Shown: positions 1-7,664, counted from the stretch's first letter. The stretch is DNA of 9,688 nucleotides from Flavobacterium psychrophilum (GCA_945861915.1 CAMAWK010000082.1:1-9688), one strand, 5' to 3'. Numbers and translations: made by a program. The notes: a model not told the origin generated them from the letters alone.

Positions 1-321
1 TGTTACAACTCCTCCTCCAAGATTGATGATTAGACTTTTTCTATCACCACCCAATTCAGTTAGTACATTCCAAATTTGGATACAAGTTTCAATGTTTTTG
101 TTCTCTTCTCCCGGTTCAAATTCAATGATTTCAATAGCAAGTTCCGTTGCTATAGTTGGTAGTAATTTTGGCAAACAAAATTCATTGGTTAAACTATCAA
201 CAATAATAAATAGGTTTGAATATTTATTGTCTTTTAAATGATTATTAAGTTCTTCGATTCCGTTTTCATTAAAATGAATCAGGTAATCATTAGCCTTAAT
301 GGATGTTAATTGATGGGTCAT
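1..321 (-). CDS. aroB: 3-dehydroquinate synthase, N-terminal part (cut by window edge)
   Basis: This is the first 107 codons of an AroB-like enzyme, which converts DAHP to 3-dehydroquinate in the cytoplasmic shikimate pathway, using NAD and a divalent metal. The frame is open from the ATG at 321 to the window edge. It ends in the NAD-binding glycine motif LGGGVVT (residues 101-107). Before that come FEPGEENKN (68-76) and GGDRKS (91-96), which match the family pattern of an acidic 'E-x-G-E-x-x-K' stretch followed by W-x-x-L, then G-x-DR, then the LGGG loop. The metal and substrate residues lie in the missing part. The start is 27 nt downstream of the stop of the Wzy_C gene on the same strand, with no terminator between them, so co-transcription is possible. 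There is no clear Shine-Dalgarno site, which is normal for Bacteroidota. The identification is firm; whether the rest is intact cannot be seen. Confidence 0.93.
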   Translation of the reverse strand, partial: MTHQLTSIKANDYLIHFNENGIEELNNHLKDNKYSNLFIIVDSLTNEFCLPKLLPTIATELAIEIIEFEPGEENKNIETCIQIWNVLTELGGDRKSLIINLGGGVVT

Positions 322-348
322 ATTTTAATTTGAAGTAGGTTCTATTTA

Positions 349-2505
349 TTATTTTATCATCGATTTACAAATGGCGATGTTTTTAGTCACTTTCGGATTA
401 CTAGGATCCACTTTTAATGCTTTCTGTAATTCCTCTAAGGCTTTTGTGTAATTTTTTTGTTTGAAAAAAGCAATAGCTTTTTGGGTGTAATCATTACTGC
501 TTGTTTTTTTTGAATTACTTTCAAACAGCGCTTTTCTTTCAAGTAAAATAGTACTTTCTGGATTATTTTTCAATCCTTCATCTATAAATTCAATTAATTT
601 TTTAGTACTGTATTTTGTGATACTCAATGCGCTTGAAGTATTTATCCAAATTTCAGGTGCATTGTTGTATTTGGTATACATTTTATGAATTTCAAGAATT
701 TTCAAACTGTCTTCTATGGCGATTGCATCATTAACCGCTTGAACGTAATAATCTTTTACTCGAGGTCTAATTTGTAATGCCTTTTTAGAATAAACATACG
801 CACTATCTAATTGGTTTGTTTCTCTTGCTACGGTCGCTTTATAGTATTCGGTTCTTCCTAAATTAGGATTTATTTTATGCCCAATATTTAGGTATTTAAT
901 AGCTTGTACATAATTTTTTTCTTGAATAAAATATTTTCCAGCATAGGTAGCAAAAGGTTCTCCGCTTGTAAAAACGTTTGGATATTTAGGTAATTCGCTT
1001 ACAATTTCACCTGCTTTCAAATTGAAATTTTTTGTCTCAAAATTAGATCGAATACTGTTTTCTAATTGATAGGCTTTGAAAATTTTAAACGAAACAAAAG
1101 CAGTTACTACCGAAATAACAATTAATAAAATCGCATATTTTTTACCAAAATCAGTAGATTTAGTTTCTTCAATTTGCGATGCATTTATTAATGTTAAAAC
1201 AAAAAACAAGCAAAAACCTACCTGCATTGTTGGTCTGTATAAAGGAAAATTAAAAAAGGCATCAACTGAATAAGAAACAAGTATTAATAAGGAAACTAGA
1301 GCAACAATAGTATTATTTTGCTTTTCAGATTTCCATACTATTTTTAAATTTAGTATGATCAATAAAATAAAAATAGACAAATAGATAATTCCATTAAGAA
1401 TTCCTGTTTCTGTTGTAATTTCAATAAAATCGTTGTGAGTGTTATTTGATATTTTCCTGTCTTTAGAAATTATTTTTTCATAAGGAATTGATTCTGTTTT
1501 CCAATTGCCAAGACCAATTCCGGTTATAGGATTATCTTGAATCATTTTCGCTGCATTTTTCCAATACAGTAATCGAATATTTGAGGAACTACTTTCAATA
1601 TTAGTTGCTTGTTTTACTCTATTGGTTACCGATTCATAACGACCTTCGGTTTTACTAGATTTGAAAACCTGATTTGAAATAAAAAATGAAAAAAAGATTG
1701 GGATTATGATTAATAAAATTTTAAAAAGACTCGCTTTTTTTTCAGTATTCATTTTCAGAAAAATGAAACTAAAAAGTATGATTTCAAGAAATAAACTTAT
1801 ATAAGTAGCCCTAGAACCAGATAGAAAAATAAGTGTAACAGCTAAAAATAGAGTGAAAACTAAAAACAATTGTATCCATTTTCTAAAATGTATAATACTA
1901 ATTAAAACAAAAGGTATTTTTAAACATAAACTAGAGGCTAGAATATTGATACTTCCTGTGTTTCCCTTTAAATTACGTAATGCCGCAAGGTATGAACCAG
2001 TCTTTAATGTTTTAATAAATTCATTAATCTCACTAAATGATTGAATAAACAGACTCAAACTAATTAGTAAAGCAATCTTATAAATTAAGTGTAATCTATT
2101 ATGAAACAATACAATTAAATTAAGTAGCGTAAAAAGTATGACAATTAATCTCGAGAAATTGACTATTCCTAACGATGTATTAGTAGCAAAAAAAACGGAG
2201 ATTCCGCACAGTGCAATAAAAGCAAAGTATAACTTTAGAACCAGATTTTTTTTGCAAAAAGCTATTAAATTTTCGGAAATTAACGATGGATTATTGAAAA
2301 TATACAATCCTGTAATTACATTTAAAATCGATAAATAAATATATTGAGGCCCCAAAATTTCAATACTTTTGAATAAGGGTAAAAAATCAATCACAAAAAG
2401 AGAAGCGATAAATAGCAAAGAGACAATGTCGTAGTAATTGGTTTCTACTTTTGGTGTAGCTTGTGGCTGATTATAAGTACTATTAACTTTATTTTTTTTA
2501 CTCAT
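349..2505 (-). CDS. O-antigen ligase family (Wzy_C) membrane protein with C-terminal TPR repeats
   Basis: The protein is a polytopic inner-membrane protein of 718 residues. About a dozen hydrophobic segments lie between residues 27 and 474. The Wzy_C hallmark region is visible as LSGSRATYISL (228-238) and, in the large loop, WKNAAKMIQDNPITGIGLGNW (315-335) followed by NTHNDFIEITTETG (355-368). Family members (WaaL ligases, Wzy polymerases and PglL-type protein O-oligosaccharyltransferases) use this loop to handle undecaprenyl-linked glycans at the periplasmic face. Residues about 490-718 are soluble and helical. The clearest TPR unit is at 672-706, in the pattern A-x-x-F-x-x-x-x-Y-x-x-A-x-x-x-x-x-x-A-L-x-x-x-P. 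I chose the ATG at 2505 (MSKKNK); a GTG at 2526 would add seven residues but has no better ribosome site. The exporter gene lies 5' on the same strand and aroB follows. The family is firm; the substrate (lipid A-core, polymer or protein) is not determinable. Confidence 0.85.
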   Translation of the reverse strand: MSKKNKVNSTYNQPQATPKVETNYYDIVSLLFIASLFVIDFLPLFKSIEILGPQYIYLSILNVITGLYIFNNPSLISENLIAFCKKNLVLKLYFAFIALCGISVFFATNTSLGIVNFSRLIVILFTLLNLIVLFHNRLHLIYKIALLISLSLFIQSFSEINEFIKTLKTGSYLAALRNLKGNTGSINILASSLCLKIPFVLISIIHFRKWIQLFLVFTLFLAVTLIFLSGSRATYISLFLEIILFSFIFLKMNTEKKASLFKILLIIIPIFFSFFISNQVFKSSKTEGRYESVTNRVKQATNIESSSSNIRLLYWKNAAKMIQDNPITGIGLGNWKTESIPYEKIISKDRKISNNTHNDFIEITTETGILNGIIYLSIFILLIILNLKIVWKSEKQNNTIVALVSLLILVSYSVDAFFNFPLYRPTMQVGFCLFFVLTLINASQIEETKSTDFGKKYAILLIVISVVTAFVSFKIFKAYQLENSIRSNFETKNFNLKAGEIVSELPKYPNVFTSGEPFATYAGKYFIQEKNYVQAIKYLNIGHKINPNLGRTEYYKATVARETNQLDSAYVYSKKALQIRPRVKDYYVQAVNDAIAIEDSLKILEIHKMYTKYNNAPEIWINTSSALSITKYSTKKLIEFIDEGLKNNPESTILLERKALFESNSKKTSSNDYTQKAIAFFKQKNYTKALEELQKALKVDPSNPKVTKNIAICKSMIK

Positions 2506-2670
2506 TTCAATAAGATTTAAAAACACAAGGTTGTCAAAATAACTATATTTTAATTTTCATTTTTGGTATGCAAAATAAGGGATTTTTTACCAAATAAAAT
2601 TCAAAGAATGATACTATTTATCCAAAGATTTCTGCAAACTTTTTGAAAGTATAATTTATATTGATGTATT

Positions 2671-4458
2671 TTAAGAATGGCTAAACTGGAGGTTACTTAA
2701 ATTTTTATACGTTCCATTTTCAAGTGAAATTAATTCCTGATGCGTTCCCTGTTCTGATATCATTCCATTGTCAAGTACTAATATTTGATCTGCATTTCGA
2801 ATGGTTGACAAACGATGGGCAATGATAATATTTGTTCTTCCTTCCATCAAAATTTCTAAAGCTTCTTGAACCAGTTTTTCACTTTCGCTATCCAATGAGG
2901 AAGTCGCTTCGTCAAGAATTAAAATACTAGGATTTTTAAGTAAAGCTCTTGCAATAGCAATTCTTTGTTTTTGACCGCCAGATAATTTGATGCCCCTTTC
3001 TCCAACAATAGTTTCCATTTTTTCTGGAAAACTTTCTATAAAATTCAATGCATTCGCTTGTTTGGCAGCCAAAGTAATTTCTTCATCAGTAGCATTTGGT
3101 TTTCCGTAGGCAATATTTTCTTTGATAGTTCCACCAAATAAGATTACATCTTGGGGCACAATACTCATATTATTTCTTAGATTTTCTAAATCATAATCAT
3201 AAATGTCAACTCCATCGATTTCTATTTTTCCACCTTCAATGGAATAAAATCGTAAAAGGAGTGAGGCAATAGTCGATTTTCCCACGCCACTTGGACCAAC
3301 AATGGCTATTTTTTGTCCAAATTTAGCATCGAAACTAACGTTTTTCAAAACCTGAATTTCTTTACGAGAAGGATAACTAAATGCTACGTTTTTAAAACAT
3401 ACTTCGCCTCTTATTTTTTGATTTGCTGTTCTATTTTGAAGTCCTTGGATAGTTTCAGGAGTTTCTTCTAATAATTCAAAAACTCTTTCGGTAGCCCCAA
3501 TTGCTTTTTGCATTTGTGCATACAATTCGGCAATACCGCCAGAAGATGCGCCAACATAACTGGAATAAAGAATGAAAGTGAATAATTCTCCCACTGTAAT
3601 TTCGCCAGCGATGCTCAATTGAACGCCGTACCAAACCACCCCCACAATAGTTCCAAATAGACAAATGATAATAAATGAAGCAAAATACCCTCGAAATTGT
3701 CCGCCTTTGATGGCGATTTTCACCACTTCTTTTATCTTAGTTTGATAACGCTCAATTTCATACCATTCGTTAGCAAAAGCTTTCACAATCGAAATACCCT
3801 GCATAGTCTCTTCAACCACCACTTGGCTTTCAGCCACTTGATCTTGTACTTTTTTAGAATATTTTCGAATAAATCGCCCAAAAATAACAGCAGCAACTCC
3901 CACCAATGGAACTACCGAAACCATCATGATAGTTAATTTAATATTGATACTTGCAAGCATAATGAAACTACCAATAATTAAAATAAACTGACGAAGAAAT
4001 TCGGCAATTGTGGTCGTCAAAGTGTCTTGTATTTGACCAATATCGTTGCTAATTCGGCTATTTAATTCTCCAACCCGTTTTTGAGAGAAAAAAGACATGG
4101 GTAGTTTTACTAAATTAGTATACAAAGCCAAGCGGACATTAGATAAAGTATTTTCAGTAAAATTTACAAAAAGCGATAATCTAAAAAAAGAAAAAACAGA
4201 TTGTAGTAGTAAAACCAAACCCAATCCCACTGCTATTTTATTAGCTAAATCGCCATCTTTTTTGTTTACACAATCCACCAGCATTCCCATAAATTTCGGA
4301 AAAGCCAAAGCGGTCACACTTGTGAGTAATAAGAAAATTAAACCTACATAAAACTTCCAACGATTCTTTCCAGCATATTTAAAAATAATTTTTGCATTGT
4401 TTAGAGAATTTGCTGTGATTTTTGCTTTTGGCAAATCGTTTTCTTTAAATCGACCCAT
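2671..4458 (-). CDS. MsbA-like ABC exporter half-transporter (transmembrane plus ATPase domain)
   Basis: This is a complete 595-residue ABC exporter with fused domains, expected to work as a homodimer or heterodimer in the inner membrane. The N-terminal half has transmembrane segments near 34-54, 75-98, 153-171, 172-193, 258-278 and 286-303. It is followed by a type I exporter ATPase. The Walker A motif is GPSGVGKST (388-396), the Q-loop is VPQD (434-437), and the signature is LSGGQKQR (492-499). Walker B is ILILDE (512-517) with the catalytic Glu517, the D-loop is SSLD (520-523), and the switch histidine is His548 in AHRLSTI. All ATPase residues are intact. Relatives include MsbA (lipid A flipping) and many lipid, peptide or drug exporters, so the substrate cannot be assigned. 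The ATG at 4458 lies about a dozen bases after a perfect -7 promoter box. The SDR gene is divergent. The Wzy_C gene follows after a 144-nt spacer, so a link to surface glycolipid is possible but not shown. Confidence 0.92.
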   Translation of the reverse strand: MGRFKENDLPKAKITANSLNNAKIIFKYAGKNRWKFYVGLIFLLLTSVTALAFPKFMGMLVDCVNKKDGDLANKIAVGLGLVLLLQSVFSFFRLSLFVNFTENTLSNVRLALYTNLVKLPMSFFSQKRVGELNSRISNDIGQIQDTLTTTIAEFLRQFILIIGSFIMLASINIKLTIMMVSVVPLVGVAAVIFGRFIRKYSKKVQDQVAESQVVVEETMQGISIVKAFANEWYEIERYQTKIKEVVKIAIKGGQFRGYFASFIIICLFGTIVGVVWYGVQLSIAGEITVGELFTFILYSSYVGASSGGIAELYAQMQKAIGATERVFELLEETPETIQGLQNRTANQKIRGEVCFKNVAFSYPSRKEIQVLKNVSFDAKFGQKIAIVGPSGVGKSTIASLLLRFYSIEGGKIEIDGVDIYDYDLENLRNNMSIVPQDVILFGGTIKENIAYGKPNATDEEITLAAKQANALNFIESFPEKMETIVGERGIKLSGGQKQRIAIARALLKNPSILILDEATSSLDSESEKLVQEALEILMEGRTNIIIAHRLSTIRNADQILVLDNGMISEQGTHQELISLENGTYKNLSNLQFSHS

Positions 4459-4475
4459 TTTTATTTTTTTGAATG

Positions 4476-4483
4476 CAAATATA
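4476..4483 (-). promoter_or_regulatory. Bacteroidota-type -7 promoter box for the ABC exporter gene
   Basis: Read on the minus strand this is TATATTTG, an exact match to the Bacteroidota sigma-A -7 consensus TANNTTTG. It lies 17 nt upstream of the exporter ATG at 4458, which would give a leader of roughly ten bases. The -33 element is unconvincing: the nearest TTG (4496-4498) is only 12 nt away rather than about 19-21. The call therefore rests on the -7 box and its placement alone. Confidence 0.45.
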
Positions 4484-4617
4484 CTATTAATCCATCAACA
4501 CGAGAGTTAGACAGTGATTTCAAATCATTATTTATACTTTTATTTTAGTTGTAAGGTTTTTTCTTTTCTGCAATTAGTTTTTTATATATTTACAATCCAA
4601 CTTAAAAAATATAGAAA

Positions 4618-5499
4618 ATGAATTTTTCAGCAAAAATGCTTCGTGATGATGCCTTGTCAGGCAAAGTAATTGTAGTAACAGGTGGCGGTAGCGGATTGGG
4701 AAAAGCGATGACGAGCTATTTTATGGAACTTGGAGCATCGGTAGCTATTACTTCTAGAGATATTGAAAAACTTAAAAATACAGCAAAAGAACTTGAAACC
4801 GAAACAGGTGGAATTTGTCTACCACTTCCATGCGATGTAAGACATTATGATCAGGTAGAAGCCATGTTGCAAGAAGTAATTAAAACCTTCGGAAAAGTGG
4901 ATGTTTTGTTGAATAATGCCGCAGGGAATTTTATTTCGCCAACCGAGAGATTATCAGCAAATGCTTTTGATACAGTGCTTGATATCGTTCTTAAAGGAAC
5001 TAAAAACTGTACACTGGCTTTTGGAAAACATTGGATTGAAACCAAACAAGAATCATCTACTATTTTGAATATTGTTACGACCTATGCCTTTACAGGTTCT
5101 GCTTATGTGGTGCCAAGTGCAGCAGCAAAAGCGGGCGTTTTGGCTATGACTAGAAGTCTAGCAGTCGAGTGGGCAAAATATGGAATTCGTTCCAATGCAA
5201 TTGCTCCGGGACCATTTCCAACAAAGGGCGCTTGGGATCGATTATTGCCGGGAAATTTGGCGGATAAATTTGATATGACTAAAAAAGTGCCTTTAAAACG
5301 AGTTGGGAATCACCAAGAACTAGCCAATTTAGCCGCTTATTTAGTATCCGATTTCTCTGCTTATATTAATGGAGAAGTGATAGTAATTGATGGAGGCGAA
5401 TGGCTTCAAGGAGCGGGAGAATTTAATATGCTCGAAGCAATTCCCCAAGAATTATGGGATCAATTGGAAATGATGATTAAAGCAAAAAAGACCAATTAA
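4618..5499 (+). CDS. SDR family oxidoreductase, 2,4-dienoyl-CoA reductase type
   Basis: This 293-residue Rossmann-fold short-chain dehydrogenase is expected to be cytoplasmic and to use NAD(P)H. The cofactor loop is TGGGSGLGKA (21-30), and the NNAAGNF stretch covers residues 99-105. It lacks the classic YxxxK catalytic pair: the segment before Lys171 reads VVPSAAAK (164-171). The arrangement matches mitochondrial 2,4-dienoyl-CoA reductase, where (from memory of human DECR1) Asn148, Tyr199, Ser210 and Lys214 line the active site. The equivalents here are Asn104, Tyr156, Ser167 and Lys171. The flanking text GNFISPTERLS and APGPFPTKGAWDRL also resembles that subfamily. The likely role is reduction of 2,4-dienoyl-CoA (or a similar enoyl-CoA) during unsaturated fatty acid breakdown. 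No other beta-oxidation gene is nearby. The ATG at 4618 is the first in frame; Met7 (4636) is an alternative. The gene is divergent from the exporter and convergent with proB, so it is probably monocistronic. Confidence 0.87.
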   Translation: MNFSAKMLRDDALSGKVIVVTGGGSGLGKAMTSYFMELGASVAITSRDIEKLKNTAKELETETGGICLPLPCDVRHYDQVEAMLQEVIKTFGKVDVLLNNAAGNFISPTERLSANAFDTVLDIVLKGTKNCTLAFGKHWIETKQESSTILNIVTTYAFTGSAYVVPSAAAKAGVLAMTRSLAVEWAKYGIRSNAIAPGPFPTKGAWDRLLPGNLADKFDMTKKVPLKRVGNHQELANLAAYLVSDFSAYINGEVIVIDGGEWLQGAGEFNMLEAIPQELWDQLEMMIKAKKTN

Positions 5500-5533
5500 T
5501 ACAAACTTTAGAAAATAATTAGGTCTAAAATAA

Positions 5534-6295
5534 TTACAGAATCTTTGTAAAATCAATTTGATTATTTAACCCTTTCAAAATAAAATTATCTTCTAGTCCG
5601 TTGATAATCCAAGTTTCAATATTGGCTGCTTTAGCTATTGCTGCTGATTCAATTTTGGATTGCATTCCACCAGAACCGTGTGTAGATTTTGAACTGCCAA
5701 TTTCATTTTCCAACACACTCAAGTCGGTAACTAATTTTATAGTTTCAGGAAAAGCATCATTAATAGAAGCTTTTGTATAAATTCCGTTTGTGTTGGTGGC
5801 AATTATCAAAATGTCAACATTTAATAAAACGGCAGTCAAAGCAGCTAATTTATCATTGTCTCCAAACTTAATTTCGTCTGTAGCAACCGTGTCATTTTCG
5901 TTGATTATTGGGATATAATTATTTTTAACCAATACATTAATCGTGTTTACAATATTCACTTTCGATTGTTCTTTTTCGAAATCAGAGTAGGAGAGTAGAC
6001 ATTGAGAAATAAGCAAACCCAAATCGCTAAAATTTTCGTGATAAATCCGCATCAAATGAGGTTGACCAATAGAAGCCAACGCTTGTTTTACAAAAACATC
6101 TTTGTCTTGACTTTCTAGTTTTACAAATTGTTTTGCTGCGGCAATTGCACCTGAACTTACGATTATAAATTCATAATCATCTTGCAAAGCGGCAATTTGC
6201 ATACCAATATCCTCAATTTTTCCTCTCGAAATGTGATTGGTTTCTTTGGTAAGTGTATTACTTCCTAGTTTTAATAAAATTCTTTTTTTAGCCAT
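5534..6295 (-). CDS. proB: Glutamate 5-kinase, short form without PUA domain
   Basis: The enzyme phosphorylates L-glutamate to gamma-glutamyl phosphate, the first step of proline synthesis, and passes this unstable product to ProA. The protein has 253 residues and is a single amino-acid-kinase domain. The E. coli enzyme has about 367 because of a C-terminal PUA domain, which is absent here. Visible motifs are KLGSNTLT (9-16), the SSGA loop (47-50), NENDTVATDEI (132-142), FGDNDKLAALTA (144-155) and GSGGMQSK (207-214). The nucleotide-side motif that reads LLTDQKGLYT in E. coli appears as IATNTNGIYT (165-174), so Asn168 replaces the usual Asp. The ATG at 6295 is preceded almost directly by GCTNNNN heptamers, and GCTAAAA occurs again right after the ATG (6286-6292). 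It lies 104 nt downstream of proA on the same strand and is the last gene of the run. The symbol is confident. Confidence 0.93.
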   Translation of the reverse strand: MAKKRILLKLGSNTLTKETNHISRGKIEDIGMQIAALQDDYEFIIVSSGAIAAAKQFVKLESQDKDVFVKQALASIGQPHLMRIYHENFSDLGLLISQCLLSYSDFEKEQSKVNIVNTINVLVKNNYIPIINENDTVATDEIKFGDNDKLAALTAVLLNVDILIIATNTNGIYTKASINDAFPETIKLVTDLSVLENEIGSSKSTHGSGGMQSKIESAAIAKAANIETWIINGLEDNFILKGLNNQIDFTKIL

Positions 6296-6296
6296 T

Positions 6297-6331
6297 TTTT
6301 AGCTTTTAGCCTACAGCGGTCAGCTTTCAGC
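6297..6331 (-). repeat. Five tandem GCTNNNN heptamers ending at the proB start
   Basis: Read on the minus strand from 6331 down to 6297, the sequence divides into five consecutive 7-base units, each starting GCT. The two proximal units are both GCTAAAA and the distal one is GCTGAAA. One A (6296) separates the array from the proB ATG (6295-6293), and a further GCTAAAA lies at 6292-6286 inside the gene. The array therefore forms the whole ribosome-binding region of proB. Confidence 0.75.
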
Positions 6332-6389
6332 ATTTAATTTATTAGTTATTTTTTCCAAAATTCAAAGCTGATCGCTGAAAGCTGAAAGC
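6302..6389. repeat. Long imperfect inverted repeat in the proA-proB spacer
   Basis: The left arm (6302-6327) and right arm (6364-6389) are 26 nt each and match as reverse complements with four mismatches, around a 36-nt AT-rich loop. The arms contain the GCTNNNN heptamers on opposite strands. In the proA-proB transcript this would form a substantial hairpin. There is no uridine run directly after the proB-side arm in a typical terminator layout: the U-poor heptamers continue to the proB ATG. An RNA-stability, attenuation or repeat-element role is therefore more likely than simple termination. Confidence 0.75.
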
Positions 6390-6400
6390 CCATAGCTTGC
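6367..6400 (+). repeat. GCTNNNN heptamer array abutting the proA stop codon
   Basis: Read on the plus strand, GCT or GCC units repeat every 7 bases at 6367, 6374, 6381, 6388 and 6395. The units at 6374 and 6381 are identical (GCTGAAA), the one at 6388 is degenerate (GCCCATA), and the last is a six-base partial. The array overlaps the final base of the proA stop codon (6402-6400). It is the mirror of the array at 6297-6331 and provides the right arm of the hairpin. Confidence 0.65.
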
Positions 6401-7596
6401 TATCTAACCTGTCCTTCGCCGTAAATATACCATTTATTGGTTACTAAATGTTGCAAACCAATCGGACCACGTTGATGCAATTTATCGGTGCTTATCGCCA
6501 ATTCTCCTCCCAAACCAAATTGCCCACCATCGGTAAATCGAGTAGAAGCGTTTTGGTACACTGCTGCGCAATCGACTTGGTCCATAAATTCTTGAGCCAA
6601 AATTGCGTTTTCAGTTATAATCGAAGCCGAATGTCCGCCACTGTATTGGTTGATTTTTGCAATCGCTTCTTCAGTTGAATTGACTGTTCCAATTACTATT
6701 TTATAATTTAAAAATTCCTCATACCAAATTTGGTCATTTTCAATAACTGGAATTTGAGTCGCCTTGGCAAAAACCAAATCTCCTAAAATTTCAACTTTAT
6801 ACTTTTGTAATTCACCTACTATTTTAGTTGCAAAATCATTCCAATTAGGTAAATTCTCATCAATTAAAACCTTGTCTAAGGCATTACAAACACCAATATT
6901 CGTAGTTTTTCCGTTGATGATAATATCCAATGCTTTTTGCAAATCAGCTTCTTTCTCAATAAATAAAAAATTATTTCCACGACCGCTTACAATCACTGGG
7001 CAACTAGCATATTTTTTGGTAAAAGCAATCAATTGTTCGCCTCCACGTGGTACAATCAAATCAACTCTTTGTGTTGGTTTTTCTAAAAAAGCCTGCGTTT
7101 CTGTACGATTGAAATTCAAATATTCCACCCAATTAATATCAATGTCATTTTCTAATAAAGCTTGATTCCAAAGCGAAACAATTTTCAAATTAGACAGCAA
7201 AGATTCTTTTCCACCTTTCAACAAAATTTTATTTCCAGATTTGAATGCAATTCCGCCTGCTTCAACAGTGACGTCTGGTCGAGATTCATATATAATTAAA
7301 ATAGTGCCAAAAGCCGCCGTTTTGTTGGTGATTTTCATTCCATTTTCGTGAGTAAAATGAAATCTCTCTACTCCAACAGGATCTTCCTGACTTGCCAATT
7401 GTTGCATAGAAAGAATCATTGCATCGACCTTTGCATCATCCACCAAAAGGCGTTTTTCCATAGCCAAATCATCCCCAGAATAATTACTCATATCCTGTTG
7501 ATTTATCGCTTTTAGGTTATCTCTTTCTTGCTCCAGCAATTCCGCCATTCGGCTTAGAACTGCATTTCTTTTTGATATTGATAATAATGTATTCAT
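6400..7596 (-). CDS. proA: Glutamate-5-semialdehyde dehydrogenase (gamma-glutamyl phosphate reductase)
   Basis: ProA reduces gamma-glutamyl phosphate with NADPH to glutamate 5-semialdehyde, the second step of proline synthesis, in the cytoplasm. The 398-residue protein is full length for the family. Visible motifs are FGTILIIYESRPDVTVEAGG (96-115), the SGNKILLKGGKE loop (120-131), the catalytic cysteine Cys237 in NIGVCNA, GGHSASI (320-326), and the C-terminal signature around NASTRFTDGGQFGLGGELA (349-367). I chose the ATG at 7596 (MNTLLSIS), which is preceded by an A-rich stretch. The frame is open upstream to a GTG at 7623, which would add nine polar residues with no family counterpart that I know. 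It is 68 nt downstream of the PH-domain gene and 104 nt upstream of proB, all on the minus strand. No promoter-like TANNTTTG is visible in the 68-nt gap, consistent with an operon. Confidence 0.95.
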   Translation of the reverse strand: MNTLLSISKRNAVLSRMAELLEQERDNLKAINQQDMSNYSGDDLAMEKRLLVDDAKVDAMILSMQQLASQEDPVGVERFHFTHENGMKITNKTAAFGTILIIYESRPDVTVEAGGIAFKSGNKILLKGGKESLLSNLKIVSLWNQALLENDIDINWVEYLNFNRTETQAFLEKPTQRVDLIVPRGGEQLIAFTKKYASCPVIVSGRGNNFLFIEKEADLQKALDIIINGKTTNIGVCNALDKVLIDENLPNWNDFATKIVGELQKYKVEILGDLVFAKATQIPVIENDQIWYEEFLNYKIVIGTVNSTEEAIAKINQYSGGHSASIITENAILAQEFMDQVDCAAVYQNASTRFTDGGQFGLGGELAISTDKLHQRGPIGLQHLVTNKWYIYGEGQVR

Positions 7597-7664
7597 TTTT
7601 TTGCTTTTAGTTTCTTGCTCCACAATTCCGACAACTATCTTAATTGCTTAGCTGAATAAAGAAA

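Noticed and set aside
2506..2526. GTG start at 2526 extending the Wzy_C protein by seven residues
   Set aside because: The in-frame ATG at 2505 gives a natural MSKKNK start; the extra residues show no conserved feature or better ribosome site.
2639..2651. Small hairpin ACTTT-TTG-AAAGT downstream of the exporter gene as a terminator
   Set aside because: The stem is five A/T-rich base pairs with no uridine tract in the transcribed direction; too weak to call.
2527..2670. Possible promoters for the Wzy_C gene, such as TTATTTTG near 2533-2540 on the minus strand
   Set aside because: Several TTTG words occur, but none combines an exact TANNTTTG with a -33 TTG at about 19-21 nt; AT-rich DNA gives such near matches by chance.
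4585..4592. TATATTTA as a -7 box for the SDR gene
   Set aside because: The final G is missing and the nearest upstream TTG (4549-4551) is 33 nt away, too far for the usual -33 element.
6301..6400. CRISPR array or intrinsic terminator in the proA-proB spacer
   Set aside because: Units are only 7 bases and contiguous with no spacers, so not CRISPR; the hairpin is not followed by a uridine run in the transcribed direction, so not a standard terminator.
6764..7165. Open frame of 133 codons on the plus strand
   Set aside because: It lies wholly antisense to proA, whose motifs and full length are unmistakable; composition is that of a reverse-strand shadow.
7597..7623. GTG start at 7623 extending ProA by nine residues
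   Set aside because: The ATG at 7596 gives the usual ProA length, and the added residues are polar and unlike the family start.
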